Positions 11,106-24,092 of a stretch of 64,000 nt of DNA are shown here, piece after piece. The notes under the pieces are model-generated. The model was not told where the DNA came from, searched no databases, and was given only the letters and a program-made list of their open reading frames with translations. The stretch covers positions 702,591 to 766,590 of the forward strand of contig JAVSML010024609.1 of the NCBI GenBank assembly GCA_038503035.1. The letters run 5' to 3'. A program made the translations under genes and the position numbers. Origin of the DNA: Crocodylus rhombifer (lineage: Eukaryota; Chordata; Crocodylia; Crocodylidae). Within the stretch, counting starts at the first letter, position 1, and the number at the start of each line of letters is the position of its first letter.

Positions 11106-11279
11106 AATGGTATATTACACCGTATGGACATTTTTGACTCAGTAATTTACATGCCTGGTGCCTGTATAAATCCTACTATATCACATTGTGTTTGGGGTGT
11201 CATTTCTTAACTCTAAGTCCTCTACCTGTTATAGGTACTGTGAAATTAACAAGATAATTTGTGCAATTAACTGAGACCA

Positions 11280-12023
11280 GCTACACATACAAAATACCTG
11301 TCATGCTGTTAAAAGGACCAGCCAGCTATAGAGTTAGACTTCGAAAATGTGTAGTACCTTTATTGCTGGTTGCTAGCCAGCTTTAATTTGCACCTGTAGC
11401 AAGGAATGCATTGCACGATAGCAATCTTCTGGTACTGCAGCATCCCAGGGTACATTGGTCCATCTCCAGCATGAATTTCTCTGAAAAAAGAGCAAGGAGG
11501 AACCCCTACGCAGCGGCAGCCAGACAGAGAAATACCTCCGCACACCTCCCATGTGAGCAGAGAGCAGGTGAGCAGGGACACCAGAGTGGAACCTGGGGTC
11601 TCTGGGCAGCAGCAAGCATGGGGGTGGGTGGGAGGGGTTGCAATTCCCTCCCACCTCAACTTCCCAGCACAAGTACAGGGAACCAGGGGCACCCTGCCTA
11701 GCCACTGTGCAGCCCAGGTCCTCTGGGTAGCAGCAAGCTTGGGGGAATTCTTCCCCCCCATCCTCCGCACGCACACATGAAGCTGCCTGGCTGGAGCAGA
11801 AACCAGGTCTCCCAAGCAGCAGCAAGCCCAGCGGACATCTCCCCCACCCCCTCCCATTTCCTGGCACAAATACCTGTGGATGTCCTTCCTGGCCAGAGGC
11901 AAGCCCAGGTTTTTTCAGTGCTGCTAAAGATCAGTGAGAGCTCCCCCAGCTGGCCAGGAGCAGTGGTGGAAGCTGTTACTCCTTTTCCCCTCCCCCTGAC
12001 AGCCTGCCCTATGCATGTGTAGC
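11280..12023. mobile_element. GC-rich non-autonomous DNA element
   Basis: The ends GCTACACATAC (11280-11290) and GCATGTGTAGC (12013-12023) are inverted repeats, 10 of 11 matching. The interior is G+C-rich with repeated CAGGTCTC-TGGGCAGCAGCAAGC modules (near 11596, 11710, 11807), so the long overlapping reading frames are likely non-coding. Target duplication not clear. Confidence 0.45.
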
Positions 12024-13270
12024 CATGCTCATGGCACAATGTCTTCATCCAGTAAGAACAGGTATGCCATGATTGCAAAAACAACTAAAGCTGCCTTAAG
12101 AACCCAAGAGGAGAAATGCAGATTGATTGGCTATGTGCCAAATACACTTTTCCAGTAGTGGACAATTTACTATAGAGATTAATTAGTAATCTATTCACAG
12201 CATGGGTCCTGTTAATTTCCAGTTTTATAACAATTGTGACAAGATTACTTTAACAGTTTTTTTTTCTTTTTAAAGCAAAACGGCTTTCAGAGCTAATATG
12301 GCTGGTTACGTGCTGTGTAGATTGAAAGCATTTACGATTTTAACCTCACATTCCATGAAATGAGATTCTTGAAAATGTAGTGCGGTGGCTATCACTCATG
12401 TCACTGCATGCTATTTTCTTTAAGATAAGGTCTTTCTGCAGTCGAAACAAATTGCATCTCCCCTCAAGAGATTTTGTGCATGCAACATCCTGGTGCTTAA
12501 GGACTGAATGCTCTCCTTGAATTGTGCAGTTGTGCCATGTATAGCTGGCTACCTTTTTCTTAAAAAAACAAAACAAAACCCCCAAAACAAAGTGCATAAA
12601 CTGATTTAATTTCCCTTCCTTTATTTCCCCTTTTCCCTATGATACATACTGCAGCTTGCTGAGATATCAGATATTTGGGTTGTCATATGGCAATGCTGTG
12701 CATACTCTGTACTATACCAAATCACTGTCTACAAGTAGTTAAATAAGTTTCCTATGCCATTTGCAGTCCTGCATATACCTCTGACTAGCTCTGCCTCAAA
12801 TATTCATCCTACATGATAGAGCTATAAAAAACTTGATCAAATGTTTGTATTGTGTTTTCAAATCAATGAAGTGTTATTTTTTAACTATATTGAAATATTA
12901 ACGGGTCAATATTTGTACAGAGCTATGAGGCAGATGGCAATCATAAAAAATATATATAAGGGGAAGGGAGGGGGGAATGATACCACCTGAAGTAATCAGA
13001 GCAGCAAAAGGGTGATTTGCTTTTTTTTAAAAATGTAATTGAGAAATTTCAAAAACTTTTATTTTTAAATGTGTCTTGTCATCTTCTAAAATTGATAATT
13101 ACAGAAGCTCTATTGCTAACTTAATTCAGTAGAATATAATGTATTTAAAATAATTTAAGTTTTGTTTTCATCTTTCTAAATGTATTGTAGTCCTGCTTAT
13201 TGGTTTTCACTTTATTTTCACAGTCTCAAAATAAAATGCCTAAATAGAGACTTACGGTCAGTGGCTTGAG
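12024..13270. other. Intronic sequence, nothing recognised
   Basis: AT-rich intron with poly-T/poly-A runs. No element ends found. Confidence 0.55.
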
Positions 13271-13452
13271 TCAGGGACAGAAGTTCAATAGACCAGTCTA
13301 ACCTAAACTGATTCAATCTGATACTACATCCATCTAGGTCTACCTTAGATTGGGTTCTGCCATTTTTAAACCTGTCTACTAGCTCTGAATTTCTGTTCTG
13401 GTACAAGGTTTCCAATCACTTATACCACTTTATGTGTAATGTCTGTACCTGG
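13271..13452. mobile_element. Short inverted-terminal-repeat element, family GGACAGACATT (copy 2)
   Basis: A 182-bp copy starting TCAGGGACAGAAGTT and ending AATGTCTGTACCTGG. It shares ATTCAATCTGATACTACATC and TTTATGTGTAATGTCTGTAC with the copies at 4379 and 28548. Confidence 0.65.
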
Positions 13453-13619
13453 CCTTATTGATGTGTGTGTTTCTTCTTTGTGGTTCAAGCTACAAAAGGT
13501 CACTGTGACTAAAAGTATTGTTTATATACTGATTATAGCACAAAGTATGTGAGATCTGAGTGTCTGACATTGGCCGTACTGATGGATGGGGATGTTGATT
13601 GAGGTGATTTCATGCTCCT

Positions 13620-13995
13620 GCTGATAAATAGGTTCCTGACTTCCTATTGCTATCAAACTATTTGTCAAATTTGAGGTCAGGCAGGAATTTTTTCCCATAT
13701 CAGACTACCAAGTATTTGGGGAAGAAGAGGCAGTGGGTTTATTTTATTTCTATAGCATAGTATGTGGTCCTTTTCTAGGATTCTTTGAACATATATTAAC
13801 CAAGTACTTCTGTAATGGCAGTGGCAGGGCCTGTGGCATGGTGTGTAGAGTGTTTTGGTTTTGTGCAATGACTTCATGATGTGTGAGGGTCTCCAGTGGA
13901 TGATTTTTAGGAACCTTTGGTTAAAAGATGCTTCAAATGTGGGAGGCCAGATTCGATGGAGGTCTCTTCCAGTCTGAAGTTCGTATTCAGTAGTT
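13620..13995 (+). mobile_element. CR1-type LINE 3' UTR relic, sense
   Basis: The order CAGGCAGGAATTTTTTCCC, AGACTACCAAGTATTTGGGG, TTCTATAGCATAGTATGTGG, GTCTCCAGTGGATG and GATTCGATGGAGGTCTCTTC is that of a reptilian CR1 3' UTR ending in the usual 'gatgatcta-GGTCCCTTCC' block. Diverged, without coding sequence. Confidence 0.55.
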
Positions 13996-14019
13996 GTTTT
14001 TTTATTCCAAGTAAAGAGC

Positions 14020-14280
14020 AGTGTGTAAAGAGCCAAGTCCCACCATGGCACTTCCAGTTGTGCCAAGTCCCACTTTGCTGACTTTGGACTATGGCCCAGG
14101 GCAAAGCAGCCTGTGCGGGGACCCTGCTCCCTGTCCCCCAGCACGCTGACACCAGGGAGTGAAAGCCCCAGCGCACTGGACGCGGCAGGAGGGGCAGCGG
14201 CCTAAACAGGCAAAGACACCTCTCAAATAGCTGGCATATTTGATTAACCAGCACTCCCCATTCCTCATGGATGCTGGATA
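14020..14280. repeat. GC-rich repeat module shared with the Tx1 LINE insert
   Basis: Bases 14088-14130 (GGCCCAGGGCAAAGCAGCCT onward) resemble 54724-54768, where they disrupt the Tx1 LINE. This marks it as an interspersed repeat, class unknown. No terminal repeats identified. Confidence 0.4.
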
Positions 14281-14638
14281 ACCCAGCTTTTACCAAATTA
14301 TGTTATCACCTCTATATACAGTACGCAAACACAAACTATGACCAACATTTTTTGTAATAAAATTAAATATGTTAATAGTAGGTGTTTGACTTATAGAGCA
14401 TGATTTAGTTTTTTCTGGTTCTAAGATGCCAACCCCCCCTCCCAAAAAGAGTATTTCTGGGGGGTAAGGGGAGGGAATTCTGGTGGCAAAGGCCAGGGGT
14501 TAAGGGTGGGGCTTCCCATCCCAAGATGGTGACCAGCAGGCAGGGCAACTCTCAAGGGGTGGGGCTACCCATGCAGCCCATGAAAGCTCAGCAAACCTCA
14601 TTAAGTAGCCCTCCACCTGAAATACTTGCCCAGCCCTG
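14281..14638 (+). mobile_element. hAT-like element, right half (same family as 30539-31539)
   Basis: From ATCACCTCTATATACA to GCCCAGCCCTG this aligns block by block with 31200-31539: GGTTCTAAGATG, GAGTATTTCTGGGGGG, CCCATGCAGCCC, and the terminal ACTTGCCCAGCCCTG. The left part is missing. Confidence 0.7.
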
Positions 14639-17600
14639 CTCTAAACATTACGCCATGTTACTCTGAAGTCATGCAGAAGTTAGAGCAGGATGGCATCTTG
14701 TAAGTCTCTGAACAGTATGTAGAATGACAACATCACATCCAAGTCTGTGCTACTTATTGATAAAAATGTCCAGTTGATGTGATTAGGAGGAACACCATGT
14801 AACAAATACCTTAAGTGCAGCTACCCCTGGGGAACAGGGACAACAACAACCAGCTGGGACTGTCAAATGCAGGACTTTGCAAAAATGCCTGTAGAGCCAG
14901 ATTCATCCACTTTTCCTCACAATGGGGTTGCCCCTAATCTGTAACTGATTGCATTTATTACCATGCACTGCAAGATACAATTAGATATAAGTAATGATGG
15001 CAGATTTAAGTCCTACATGAATAGTTAAATCTAGCTTAATACAGAGCAGCTAGCAGCTTAATGAAAAATGAAATCATAATTCCTCAAACTTGAAATGCTT
15101 TACTAGACTTTATTAAAACATTAGTGAAAAACATTCCTTCTGTGTTCCCTTAGGATTCTCTCTCATTATTGCTGCTTAATGTCATAGACTATCCCCCTCT
15201 CTCATTTGCTGCCTCTTCCCCAACAAAGCCCATTTCTGTCCATTACTTCTTTCCTGTAATGTGGTGTGGGTTTTATCATTACTTAAAGCAGACTAATGTT
15301 TGAATGACAGATATGCCCAAAACTTTAGTAAAGGTGCAGACTGTTAAGTGCCCTTCTTTGCTTTAATTCATGAAGAATCTTGTGCATCTGGATCATTATT
15401 TCGAAACCATAATTCAAAATTTGTTCTTTATTTCTAAATAGTTACAAGTGAACTGTGCTGCAGATTTATTTTCCTGGGGCATTTCTCTTAATAAATAACC
15501 TAAAAAAAGATCCCTTCAAATTCAGTATATTTAGAAAGCTTTTGTCAGGCTACTAAGGTCTAATAACTCTCAGATTATATTTTATAATGGCTTAATGTAC
15601 CAAGGGGTAGTCAGAAAAAATAAAAAAAAGGAAGGGGTGGAAAGCAGAAAGAGATTTGTTTCATTGTACTGATCATAATTGTAATAGGTTCATAAACTGA
15701 CAGAATTTTATCCTGGCTGGGGAAAGATAAAAATATGTCACACACTCACAAAATGAAGGTTTCAAGATGAATGGGCCTTCTGGGGAAGCTGATTTTTCAC
15801 AGATCAGATAAAGCTGCTTTAGGTCTCTTCTCCAGATTTTGGCACATCAAAGGCTTTTTCACAGATTAGTAGCATACACTCAGGATTTGGGGACAAAACC
15901 TTTGAAAACAGTTGGTTCTGAGATTGACAGATGATAGGATTTTTTGGGTAATCTTTTTGTAATCCCTCTTAAAAGTTGCAAAAGACCAATGAAATAAACA
16001 AATCTGGATTTCCATATATATATCCTTACTTCATTCCATAGTGGATATTTTACTTCAACTCTGCTGGAAAGATTAAAAGAGACCCTCCCAAGAGGCAGCT
16101 GTATCTTTCTTTCAACATGTGGGCAAGAATGCCTGTGTGAGTTGCACCAGGGTTTCAAAAATAACCTTTTTCATTTTATACACTGTCGCCTCATTGAGTT
16201 GCCAATTAATAAAAAGGGGAGGAGGGGTTATATACTCGAATAGCAGATATAGAGAAAATAGACAGCAGATCTTAATCTTTTTTTTTTTAAGTAGTAATTA
16301 TTCTATGTAGGTCGATTGATGATTATTAGCGCAATCAACATGTTCTTAAAAGATTACACTTGGAAAAAAAAATCTACTTTCTAGTGGTGCCTAAAAGTAA
16401 TAGCTCCTACATGTCTTGATTTTTTTATTCATCTCTTTGTTTTTGTGTGATATTTAAATCCTGTTGCTATTTTGTTTTCTTTACATCATGTTCTCTTTGC
16501 AAAAGGATAATGCTTTTTAGCATTTTTCATAAAATTGAGGTTCTGAAAATACTTTGTGTTTTCTTCTCCAAACTTATGAACTATATGTAAATTGAAGCTT
16601 ATAAATTGTAAACTTGCACAACTTTTTTTTGAATTTTAGTTTGCAACATCTCCTCTTCTCTTGGTTTACAAAAAAAATCAACCTCTTTCAGGTTTTTGCA
16701 TGAGAACCTAAGGGCTGTAATGGGGTTGTCACAGGCTAAGCGTTTGGATTATTAAACCCTTATATTAACCAGGGAGGAAGTGTAAGGCGTTAGCTGTTGT
16801 TGCATCACTGTTCTGCCCAGGTTCCAGAGAATTTTTTATTAAAAAAAAAAAGGCAGGAAAGATCTGAAATATGTCTGATAACAAGGAGGTCTGTCATGAG
16901 GGAAAGGATGGAAAAGTTGGAGGCTGTCACTAGGCATCATAGAAAGCCAATAAAGCATAACATTTAATTTGCTTCACAATCAATGTGTCTGTCCATGCTT
17001 TTGACAAGTACTTTTATAAAAAGATGAGCATTCTCCTCTGTAGGCTGGCTACTCCTATAACAATATAGTGTTAGTGTTCCCCTTGCTTTGAATTCCTGAG
17101 TTTTCCAGTAGTAATATTTTATTTGATATTCTTGATTTTACAAAGCATAGTATTATTTCCCTATCCGTGTTAGGGAAAAAAGGGTTTAAGTGACTTCTTT
17201 TTTCTTTCTTTCTTTTTTAAATGGGAACATTAAATTGCAAAATCTCTGATTTTTGTAATTCTGCCTCATAGTCCTCTATATGACCTCTATTGGGACTTGA
17301 CCTGCTCATGAGAATGGTGGTCTGGTTGAGTCCCGTGGAGAAACCCCAGTTTATGCCAAGGATTTGTCATGTAACACTGGACATTTCAAAGGTGGACAAG
17401 TGGCAAATGTTCAGGGGTGTGGAGTATCTATCCACTGTTTTTTACTTCATTTAGAGATTTGGGTGCATCTTGATAAATTGGACTTTTGGTATCTAATCCT
17501 GGTCAGACATAATTCAATGCCAGTTTTGGAAGTGTGAGGTGTTTGTCTGCTTCAACAAGTACAAAGCAAAAATGACTAGCAATATTTTTTTGAGATGTAA

Positions 17601-17886
17601 AACACAAAAGACATAACATAATGGGTGGTGGTGTTCAGCAGTTTAGATCTGGACTACTCCTAAAACATGGATTCCTGATTAACCTAGTTGAAACCAATAA
17701 CTGCAAAATTAGGTTAAGAAGATCAACAGAATGAGGATTCCTTCTTCCAACTGAATCATAAATATCTTTAAATTGCAGGTGATCTCTTATGTACACATGC
17801 ACAATCCCTCCTTCCCTCCGTTCCTGTTAGCTTTTTTTTAAACTCACTCTAAATTTGGGGCATGGGGGGACATACAACACCCCCCC
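14639..17886. other. Intronic sequence, nothing recognised
   Basis: 3.2 kb of AT-rich intron. No exon with splice sites and conserved coding, and no element termini found. Confidence 0.55.
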
Positions 17887-17896
17887 NNNNNNNNNN
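17887..17896. other. Assembly gap (10 N)
   Basis: Ten unknown bases between a C-run and an A-run. The fixed length of ten suggests a gap of unknown or small estimated size, likely caused by the homopolymers. Confidence 0.98.
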
Positions 17897-20800
17897 AAAA
17901 AAAGATTGTGTGAAGGCAACAATGTAGACTACCTGAACTGAAGAATCTGAATTTTAAGTTCAGACTTTAAAACACACATAGTGTCTGATGGCTATTATAT
18001 TTTTTGTGTTCAAGTTACTTGAATGTAGATAATGAGGTTACTGATACTTGAATGTATCTTGCTGCAGTGATATCTTTGGGTCTTTCTAGCACGTTTTTAT
18101 GGCATGGAACATTTCTGCCTTCCCTTTCTCCCTGTTCTCTTGGTTTGCCACATTTGCCATGGACACCTTTCCTATATGATTAATTCCTCTGGAAGTAATC
18201 ATGTAAACAAGCAAGGAGTGTACTGGTTTAGCTTTATGTGGCTTATTCCCAATTGCTTTATGGGGCATTCTCTGAGAGCTGCTATTTTTAGGCCGTTCTG
18301 CTTATCACTGTAACTTGCCTATATTATATAAATAATATTGTTTTTCCATATTTAGAGAACTTCTGAAAGGGTTGTTTTGAGCCTAAAATATTGCTCGGGC
18401 GGGGGGGGGGGGGGGGGGGGGGGGTGCCACTACAGTGCTGCCTCTTCAAATTCTTGGGCTTCTTCCTTGTGCCTCCTGTCTTCTTTTACTACTTCCTGAG
18501 CACCCATGATGTGCCGTGATCTTTTTGGTAGCTGAAGCATGCAGACTGACTGGAGCTCTTATTCAGACATGGAAGCAGGGACAATGAGGTACTTGGACTC
18601 CATCTCTGAGGAAGTGTGACTTAGTAATCATTATTTGACCAAGACCCATTGTCTGTGGTCAAACTCAGTAGAATTTTGGATACAGTGTCAAGGTTTTTAT
18701 GCATGGCAGATGCTTCTTTTCTTTAAAAAGAAAAATGCTTTTCAGTGGAAAATTAGATTTTCAACAAAGCAGTTTTGACCATTTTATGTAAAAACCAGTC
18801 TTCCTTGGTTGCTGCTGGGGGTTTTAGCTCTTTTACCTGAGCCACAGTTGTTAACCAGCAACAAAGTTGTGGTATTGTCTATGGCCACTGCTCTCTTTGA
18901 ACTGCCTACTAAAGGGGGAAATGTAAAACATTGTACCAGTGAAGTTATACAAGCATGTTGTCATTATCTAATCAATAATTAAAGATACCGTGAAAGTAGC
19001 TTGGTCCCTTCAGGTCATATCCATTTAAGGGGAAATGGAGATTAACTTTGCAATCACTGGAATCAGTTGATTGTTTTTAGTAAATTGCTCTGTGAAAGAG
19101 TCAAAATCATGAGTCCCTGTCAATTAGTGATTATGGTGCAACTTCAAATTATATGCATCACATTTTGGAAGTGGATATTTTCTTGTGTTTATATTCATGC
19201 TTAATGAATCAGTGTCTTGCTCAAATCTCTGCACGGATATGAAAGATCAGAAGCATTGAATTTTGTGTGTTGAACAGTTGGTATCTTGAGAAGATATTAA
19301 CATAACTCAGTTTGTAATGTATACAGTTCCTACTGCCTGTAGGAATGATTTCATCTCTAGCAAGCAGAGCAGCGATCAAATGACTGCAATATTAATAGAG
19401 GCAAACAGTCTGACTTTAGCAGATAGTAGTGTCAATGGATATTTGGCAGGATAAGTATAATCTCTACAGTCAGAAAAATGACACTACTAAATTGCTCCTA
19501 AATTTAAGTTTAATTTCCCTTTCATAGTTCTGTCAGACACTTAAGTTGTTTGCTGTGGACTGGAAATTTATAGTTGTGATGTATTGTAGTTTCATCCTTG
19601 GGAGTACATACAAACATGTAAAACTAGTGCAACCATTTGACAAGTAACTCATCTAAATGCAGCTTCCCATGAAGTAATTTTCTCCATATACGTACCGTAA
19701 GGCACCATGAAGTCGCCATGCTCAAGATGGGGATAGTGACTCGTTTAGAAAATAAAAATGGGTGGGAGGTATCTCCATCTTGTATCTCTTACCTTCTAGA
19801 AGAAAACACCCTTATTCTTCTTAGATAGTATAGTGGAATATAGTATTAGGCAGATTCAAATTCCTTGCATCGAGGACCTAATAAATAACTAAACTGCTTG
19901 GTTTAGAATCAGAAACAAAACAATTTGTTCGTGTCATCTTATAGCGGTTAATTATGAAAAATAGGCCTGTAAAGATTTAGCTGATCCACGAATTTAATTT
20001 GTGAGCTTGTGTTGGCTTCAATGGATCATACTACAGTATAGGTCAAACTTCCTATATCAAGGGCAGTGTAATACACATGGTGTCATTACTAGCTTATGCA
20101 TTATGCAGGTAGCACCTGGGATAATCACAGTGGAATACAATAAATGTATCAGCAACAAAGATTTAATTATTTTCATTTCTTTTTATCTTGGTTATATTTC
20201 TCCCTATTTTATGCTTTTGGGAACTTCATTTAAGATTTTTTTTTTGTTTACTGTTTCTAGATATTTTTGCCTAACATAAATAGCAATGGGGACTATGTAA
20301 AAAAAAAAACCTTAAATAGTTTAAAAAGCAAAACAAAACAAACAAAGAAAAATGAGCATCTCAGCTAGCCCAAACTGGTTAATCAGAAATGTATGAGTAG
20401 AGGAAGGAAAGAAAAAACATACTGGTCCAAGTCAGGATGCTCTCTTAACTCACAGAGGGAAAAATGCTTGGTTTATTATGAGATAAAATAAAAGGATGGA
20501 TGGGAGAAAAAAATCAAGTTGATGTCTGTGTGAAACTTTTTCATAAAACAGGAAAAAAAAATGAAGGTATAAAAGATAGGGGAATGAGTATCTCTCTGGG
20601 TAAATTGCAACTATTAAAGTAAATCACTTTTTTGTAACAAGATAGGCAGTTAAAAAGTTCTGATCTTTCACTTTCAAAAACATTTGAGGTTTTAGCAATG
20701 GATTGAAATGGAGGAGATTCAAGTCTGTAATAAGAGCTATCTTGGGTTTTATTTTCTATCCTCTTATAATAGTGGTGGAGCACAGCAAGGATGGTATTGT

Positions 20801-21369
20801 GGTCAGATTATTGCTATAACTCATTGTATCATGCAGTCAACATACCTTTCAGGAATAGACCTTAAATGTAATTAAACATATGCAACTGCTTCTGTTTCTG
20901 ACAGTGTGCAAAACAACAGGGTTTAAAATAAATTGAGACTTGTTTTCCTCTTTCACCTTACTATTTAAGTCACATGCTAAGTTGCCTTTTGCTATAGAAA
21001 TTATTAGGTTACAAAGAATAGTGCTTTGGTCAATTAGCTTTGGTCACCTAGAGGTAAAAGAATTTCCTTGTATGTCTGTACATATATGATAAGATTTGAT
21101 TTACCAATTCTGCTTTGATATAAAGCCAACTGTAATGGAAAAAAGACTGTATTCTGATGGAAAAAGGAATGAATTAGTGCTGTTTGTACTTGTCTCATTT
21201 TCCCTCAGATACGCAAAACCCTAGTACTTTCAGTAGTTGTTTTGTTCATTCTTTTGTTCATGTGTTCCCTCTTTCTTTTAAAAAATAATGCTACTATAAT
21301 TATTTTTGGGGAAAGGAGAGAAAATAGATTTGGATTGGTAGTGTTTTGTTTAGTTTAGTTTATCTATAG
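17897..21369. other. Intronic sequence, nothing recognised apart from a poly-G run
   Basis: 3.5 kb of AT-rich intron without recognised exons or transposon ends; the poly-G tract is listed separately. Confidence 0.55.
18397..18424 (+). repeat. Poly-G tract
   Basis: GGGC followed by 24 uninterrupted G residues. Can form G-quadruplexes; length is unreliable in most sequencing data. Confidence 0.9.
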
Positions 21370-21515
21370 CACTTAGCATTTGTTGAGCTCAAAAAGTGCT
21401 TTGCAAGGAAGGTAATTGTGACTATTCCTTAGAGTAGAAGTATGTTAAATCAGCCTTAGAGAGATGTCATGACTTACCCAAGGCCACGTAGAAAGCTGGC
21501 TTTCTTTTCAGCATA
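21370..21515 (-). repeat. MIR/L2-like relic
   Basis: CTTAGAGAGATGTCATGACT followed by TACCCAAGGCCACGTAGAAA is the classic 'AGAGAGGTTAAGTGACTTGC-CCAAGGTCACACAGC' block of ancient MIR/L2 elements in antisense orientation. Boundaries approximate. Confidence 0.6.
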
Positions 21516-21538
21516 AACTAATAGTTTTTAGCCAATTA

Positions 21539-22337
21539 GGGTACATACAGGTGGCTGGGAGTTTAGGGGGAGGTTAGATCACATTAAAAATGCACTCAAT
21601 TAAACTGAGTTCTCCCAGGTATGGACCTTACACTTGGATCCCTAGATAGATCTAAATGTGAACTGTACATGTTCAAGATAGTAGATCAGTCTAAAAATAG
21701 CTGGAGGTAGTGTAATTTAATTTAGATCAGGTCTGGTGGGAATGATGTAACTGAACTTCTGTATAGTTCTCAGCACAGCCCTAGAACTACAAAAGCCCAG
21801 CTTCTGGCCCTAGGACTGTGCTTTTCCTACGCTGCTTCTGGCACTGGGGTATTTTTAGCCTCCCAGGCCCTTGCCCCATTACCAGATGGACAACTCACAC
21901 ACTCCTACCCCCCCACAAACCAGCCAACCCCCCCGCCCCCATCTCACAGCTTGTTCTGAGTGCCAGTTTTACTGGATTTTGTTGGTGCTGGGAGCTGACT
22001 GAAGTAAGTCAGTGTGGGAGGATTGTTTCACTGTGGGGAGGGTTGTTCATCTGAAAGTGAGGTTAAAAATAAGCCTTGATCCTGGGGGGGGGGGGTGGAG
22101 AGGGGAAGAGCCACCCAGCCCCCTGCAAACCCTGCTAGCTGCACAATTCCACCCAATCCTCTTGGACCCCCAGTTCCCACCTGTGGATCCTCCCTGCCCA
22201 CCCCCCAATTCCCTCCCTGGAGCCTGCTTTCCCCCCCACTTCCTGTCCTGCGTCATTAACCCTCCCATCTCAGCTTTCCTTAGATCAGGTGGCCATTTTT
22301 AACTTGATCTAACTTCCCCAAATGTCTGTATGTACCC
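21539..22337. mobile_element. Harbinger-like non-autonomous element (799 bp)
   Basis: Perfect 12-bp terminal inverted repeats (GGGTACATACAG at 21539; CTGTATGTACCC at 22326-22337) are flanked by TTA on both sides (21536-21538 and 22338-22340). Three-base TTA/TWA duplications are diagnostic of PIF/Harbinger insertion. No transposase is present; the C-rich reading frames inside are compositional. The copy at 61237 shares termini and interior. Confidence 0.85.
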
Positions 22338-22634
22338 TTAGTGCTTTACCGACACATAGCCCTTTTCCAATCGGCCTTTCAAGACACAGGGAAAACTCAA
22401 TTTTTCCTTGTTTCTTTAGTGTCATTCAAACTTTTGCATAAGTAATCTATGCACGTAAGTAACAGTTTGTGTTTTGTGGGTTTTTTTGTTTGTTTTTAAT
22501 GCACTTGTGTTCTACATTTTATAAATAAAATCTGATGTGTTTCAATAGAAGAAACTAATGGAAGAACATCCTATCCTTGTTTGTAGGCTAATATTATATT
22601 CAGATACTAATTATCCTGTGCTATAAAGCTAGAC

Positions 22635-22892
22635 CAGTGATTCTCAACCAGGGTGTGCAGGGGTGCCCCGAGATCCTTTGAATGGTGTGATGAGGAGATA
22701 AGCGTAGGCTCAGGCTCAGTCCCTGCCTGGCCATTCCCCTGTTCACATGACTCATGGCCTGTAATAAATCTGTCTGCACTGTAATAAAATTGTTAGTTTT
22801 TGGAATGGGGTGCTGCTCAAGTCACAAAAGTTATGGAGGGATGCTGTGAATCTAATGAAGGGCCTTGAGTCTAAAATGGTTGAGAACCACCG
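22635..22892. mobile_element. Small hAT MITE (258 bp)
   Basis: Left end CAGTGATTCTCAACC and right end GGTTGAGAACCACCG are inverted repeats typical of hAT/Charlie MITEs. Flanks AGCTAGAC (22627-22634) and AGCCACAC (22893-22900) match at 6 of 8 positions, in line with a decayed 8-bp duplication. Confidence 0.75.
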
Positions 22893-24047
22893 AGCCACAC
22901 GTATAGATTAACAGAGTTCAAATATGTTCTTTCTAAAATCATTATTTTCTGTAGACCAGATTCAAAGTATAAACAGTGTTTTTCATAGATTGACTTCAAT
23001 AGGGAATAATAACTTTTGATTCTGGCATATTGCTGAATATCATGAAATGTGCTATATTTTTCTTTCCCTTTTACTTCCTCTTCACTCTAAAGAAAGGCAG
23101 ATATGTCCCAGTCCAGCTAAGCACTTAAACACATGAATAAATGTGTTAGGGGACTGGGGCCTTAGTAAAGCACTTCGAGATCCTTGGACAGGAGACACTC
23201 TAAACATACAAAATACTATATATATATATATTATAATAATCGGGGCTAGTGGAAGGTCACAACTGTATAGTAAGCAGAATCCATTACTGGAATATGTAGG
23301 GCTGGTAAAATAAACTAAATTTGGATTTTTTTTTCAGAAACGAAAACCAAAACAAAACAAAAAACAGATAAGCTTTTAATGGGAAATTTTCCTCTACTTG
23401 CTCTGGAAATTACTGTAAATGAAGATTCAGAATGTTAGAGCAACAGAAGCTAACATTATACTAGTGCACTGCTGTGTTAAGAGTTCGAATGTTACAATTA
23501 ATCTACTGTAATGTTACATGCCATTGTGTGCCACAAGAATTGGATTGCCCTGTGATGTATAGTCCCCAAGCTAATTTTTTGCTGTGGCACATGAAGAGTG
23601 AAATATGTGCAACAAATACTTAATAACCCACTTACCCTTGTAAGGCTGGTGAGTTATCATGTCTGTTGCCTGGTAGGGTTTTGGGTACATATATCATCAC
23701 TTTGCATGGTGAATTCTTCATATATCTTTAAAACACATAGCTTTTATAAGTCTTCTGCTGGCAGAGGTGGACATAGCTTTTTTTCTTAGCAGCGTGTACT
23801 TTCCAGCTGTCATTGGTGCACCTTGTTATAGGAAAGAAGTTTTCCGGAAAGACGTACTATATAAATGACAATTCTTTGTTGGTTTTGTAGTTTTACAAAA
23901 AGAGTAAAAGGACTTGATCCTGATCAGAAATCAGTGCATGTGCCATGAAATCCAGTTTTGTCTCTTAAATCTGTGTGTTCAAATTCACTTTAGGCCATAT
24001 TATCCATTACCCAACAATTAAACTTTTTTTTTTCTTTTCTCTCCCAG
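22893..24047. other. Intron before the first exon; weak relics and a TA run
   Basis: Contains a short TA microsatellite (23217-23231) and, around 23100-23210, a vague LINE/MIR-like stretch that I cannot place. The last 25 bases are the pyrimidine tract and acceptor for the exon at 24048. Confidence 0.5.
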
Positions 24048-24092
24048 ACAAATGACATCGTCTATTACAATGCAAAAGATGATCTGAATGAT
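24048..24092 (+). CDS. CACNA2D1: CACNA2D1 internal exon (45 bp, 15 codons)
   Basis: A 45-bp coding exon bounded by a long pyrimidine tract ending in CTCCCAG and by a strong donor (GTAAGTAAT). Read from its first base it encodes TNDIVYYNAKDDLND with no stop, starting and ending in phase 0. The VYYNAKDDL core is characteristic of the calcium channel alpha2delta-1 subunit, in the N-terminal part (VWA_N region) of the extracellular alpha2 chain, upstream of the von Willebrand A domain that binds pore subunits and gabapentinoids. It joins in frame to the exon at 63072. The family assignment rests on remembered similarity; alpha2delta-2 is the main alternative, but its equivalent segment is less similar. 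The rest of the gene lies outside this window. Confidence 0.85.

Noticed and set aside
10747..11145. 132-codon frame
   Set aside because: Runs through a foldback repeat tail; no family similarity.
11360..11902. Open frame of 180 codons, minus strand, with overlapping frames
   Set aside because: Falls in a GC-rich repeat with tandem modules and inverted ends; Cys/Trp/Gly-rich composition with no known family.
13677..14144. 155-codon minus-strand frame
   Set aside because: Overlaps a CR1 3' UTR relic and a GC-rich repeat; no motif.
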